DNA from: an uncultured Prevotella sp.
GTDB taxonomy: Bacteria; Bacteroidota; Bacteroidia; Bacteroidales; Bacteroidaceae
Assembly: GCA_946999025.1 (NCBI GenBank)
Contig: CAMQBP010000142.1
Coordinates: 1-5,631, forward strand
Length of the DNA: 5,631 bases
Reading direction: 5' to 3'
Part shown: in pieces, positions 5,597 through 5,631 of the stretch
How positions within the stretch are numbered: the first letter of the stretch is position 1
How the letters are laid out: each line of letters begins with the position of its first letter
The notes under the pieces: generated by a model
Database searches by the model: none
The model's input: only the letters and a program-made list of their open reading frames with translations
What the model was told of the DNA's origin: nothing
Position numbers and translations under genes: made by a program

Positions 5597-5631
5597 CAGT
5601 ACTCAACGTCTTCTAAAAACAACGCATTGGC
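5596..5631 (-). CDS. C-terminal end of an unidentified gene (partial, runs off the right edge)
   Basis: Reading leftward from the right edge gives ANALFLEDVEY followed by TGA (5596-5598). The stop shares its final A with the first base of the permease ATG, a TGATG junction typical of translationally coupled operon genes. Eleven residues are too few to identify the protein. The one-base overlap and the acidic, protein-like end make a real gene end likely. Confidence 0.55.
   Translation of the reverse strand, partial: ANALFLEDVEY

Overview
The window looks like chromosomal DNA of a Bacteroidota species, probably Prevotella or a close relative. Three things point there: AT-rich spacers carrying TAnnTTTG-type -7 promoter boxes, start codons without Shine-Dalgarno sequences, and a secreted protein ending in the GIYIVNGKK tail common in Prevotella-type secreted proteins. 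The genus is inferred; only a database search could fix it. Every gene I can support reads on the minus strand, so transcription runs from right to left.

From right to left: the last 36 bases hold the final 11 codons of an unidentified gene. Its stop overlaps by one base the start of a ten-helix EamA/DMT-type permease (4673-5596). Next comes dapA (3699-4586), the first committed enzyme of the diaminopimelate/lysine pathway, with its own promoter box. It is followed by an RluA-family pseudouridine synthase (2682-3569). A 52-residue two-helix membrane protein (2449-2607) then lies 74 bases past the synthase stop. I see no promoter box in the two gaps after dapA, so dapA, the synthase and the small membrane gene may share one transcript. 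A 12-base perfect palindrome just upstream of the synthase start is a possible operator.

The 600-base gap 1849-2448 is not empty. It holds a good Bacteroidota promoter (2334-2364) and, about 300 bases downstream, a strong hairpin with a T-run (2034-2068). No convincing protein gene lies between them, so this is a candidate small RNA or micro-protein transcript. A second promoter (1898-1931) then serves a secreted protein of unknown function (817-1848). A 14-bp inverted repeat follows the stop codon of that gene.

The left 750 bases hold no gene I can support. They contain four copies of a TAAGGG motif and several small inverted and direct repeats, which may be a dispersed intergenic repeat. 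At the extreme left is a minus-strand promoter for a gene outside the window. There are no tRNA or rRNA genes, CRISPR arrays or transposase genes. The most interesting items are the orphan transcription unit and the small membrane gene. Nothing here amounts to a clearly new multi-gene system.
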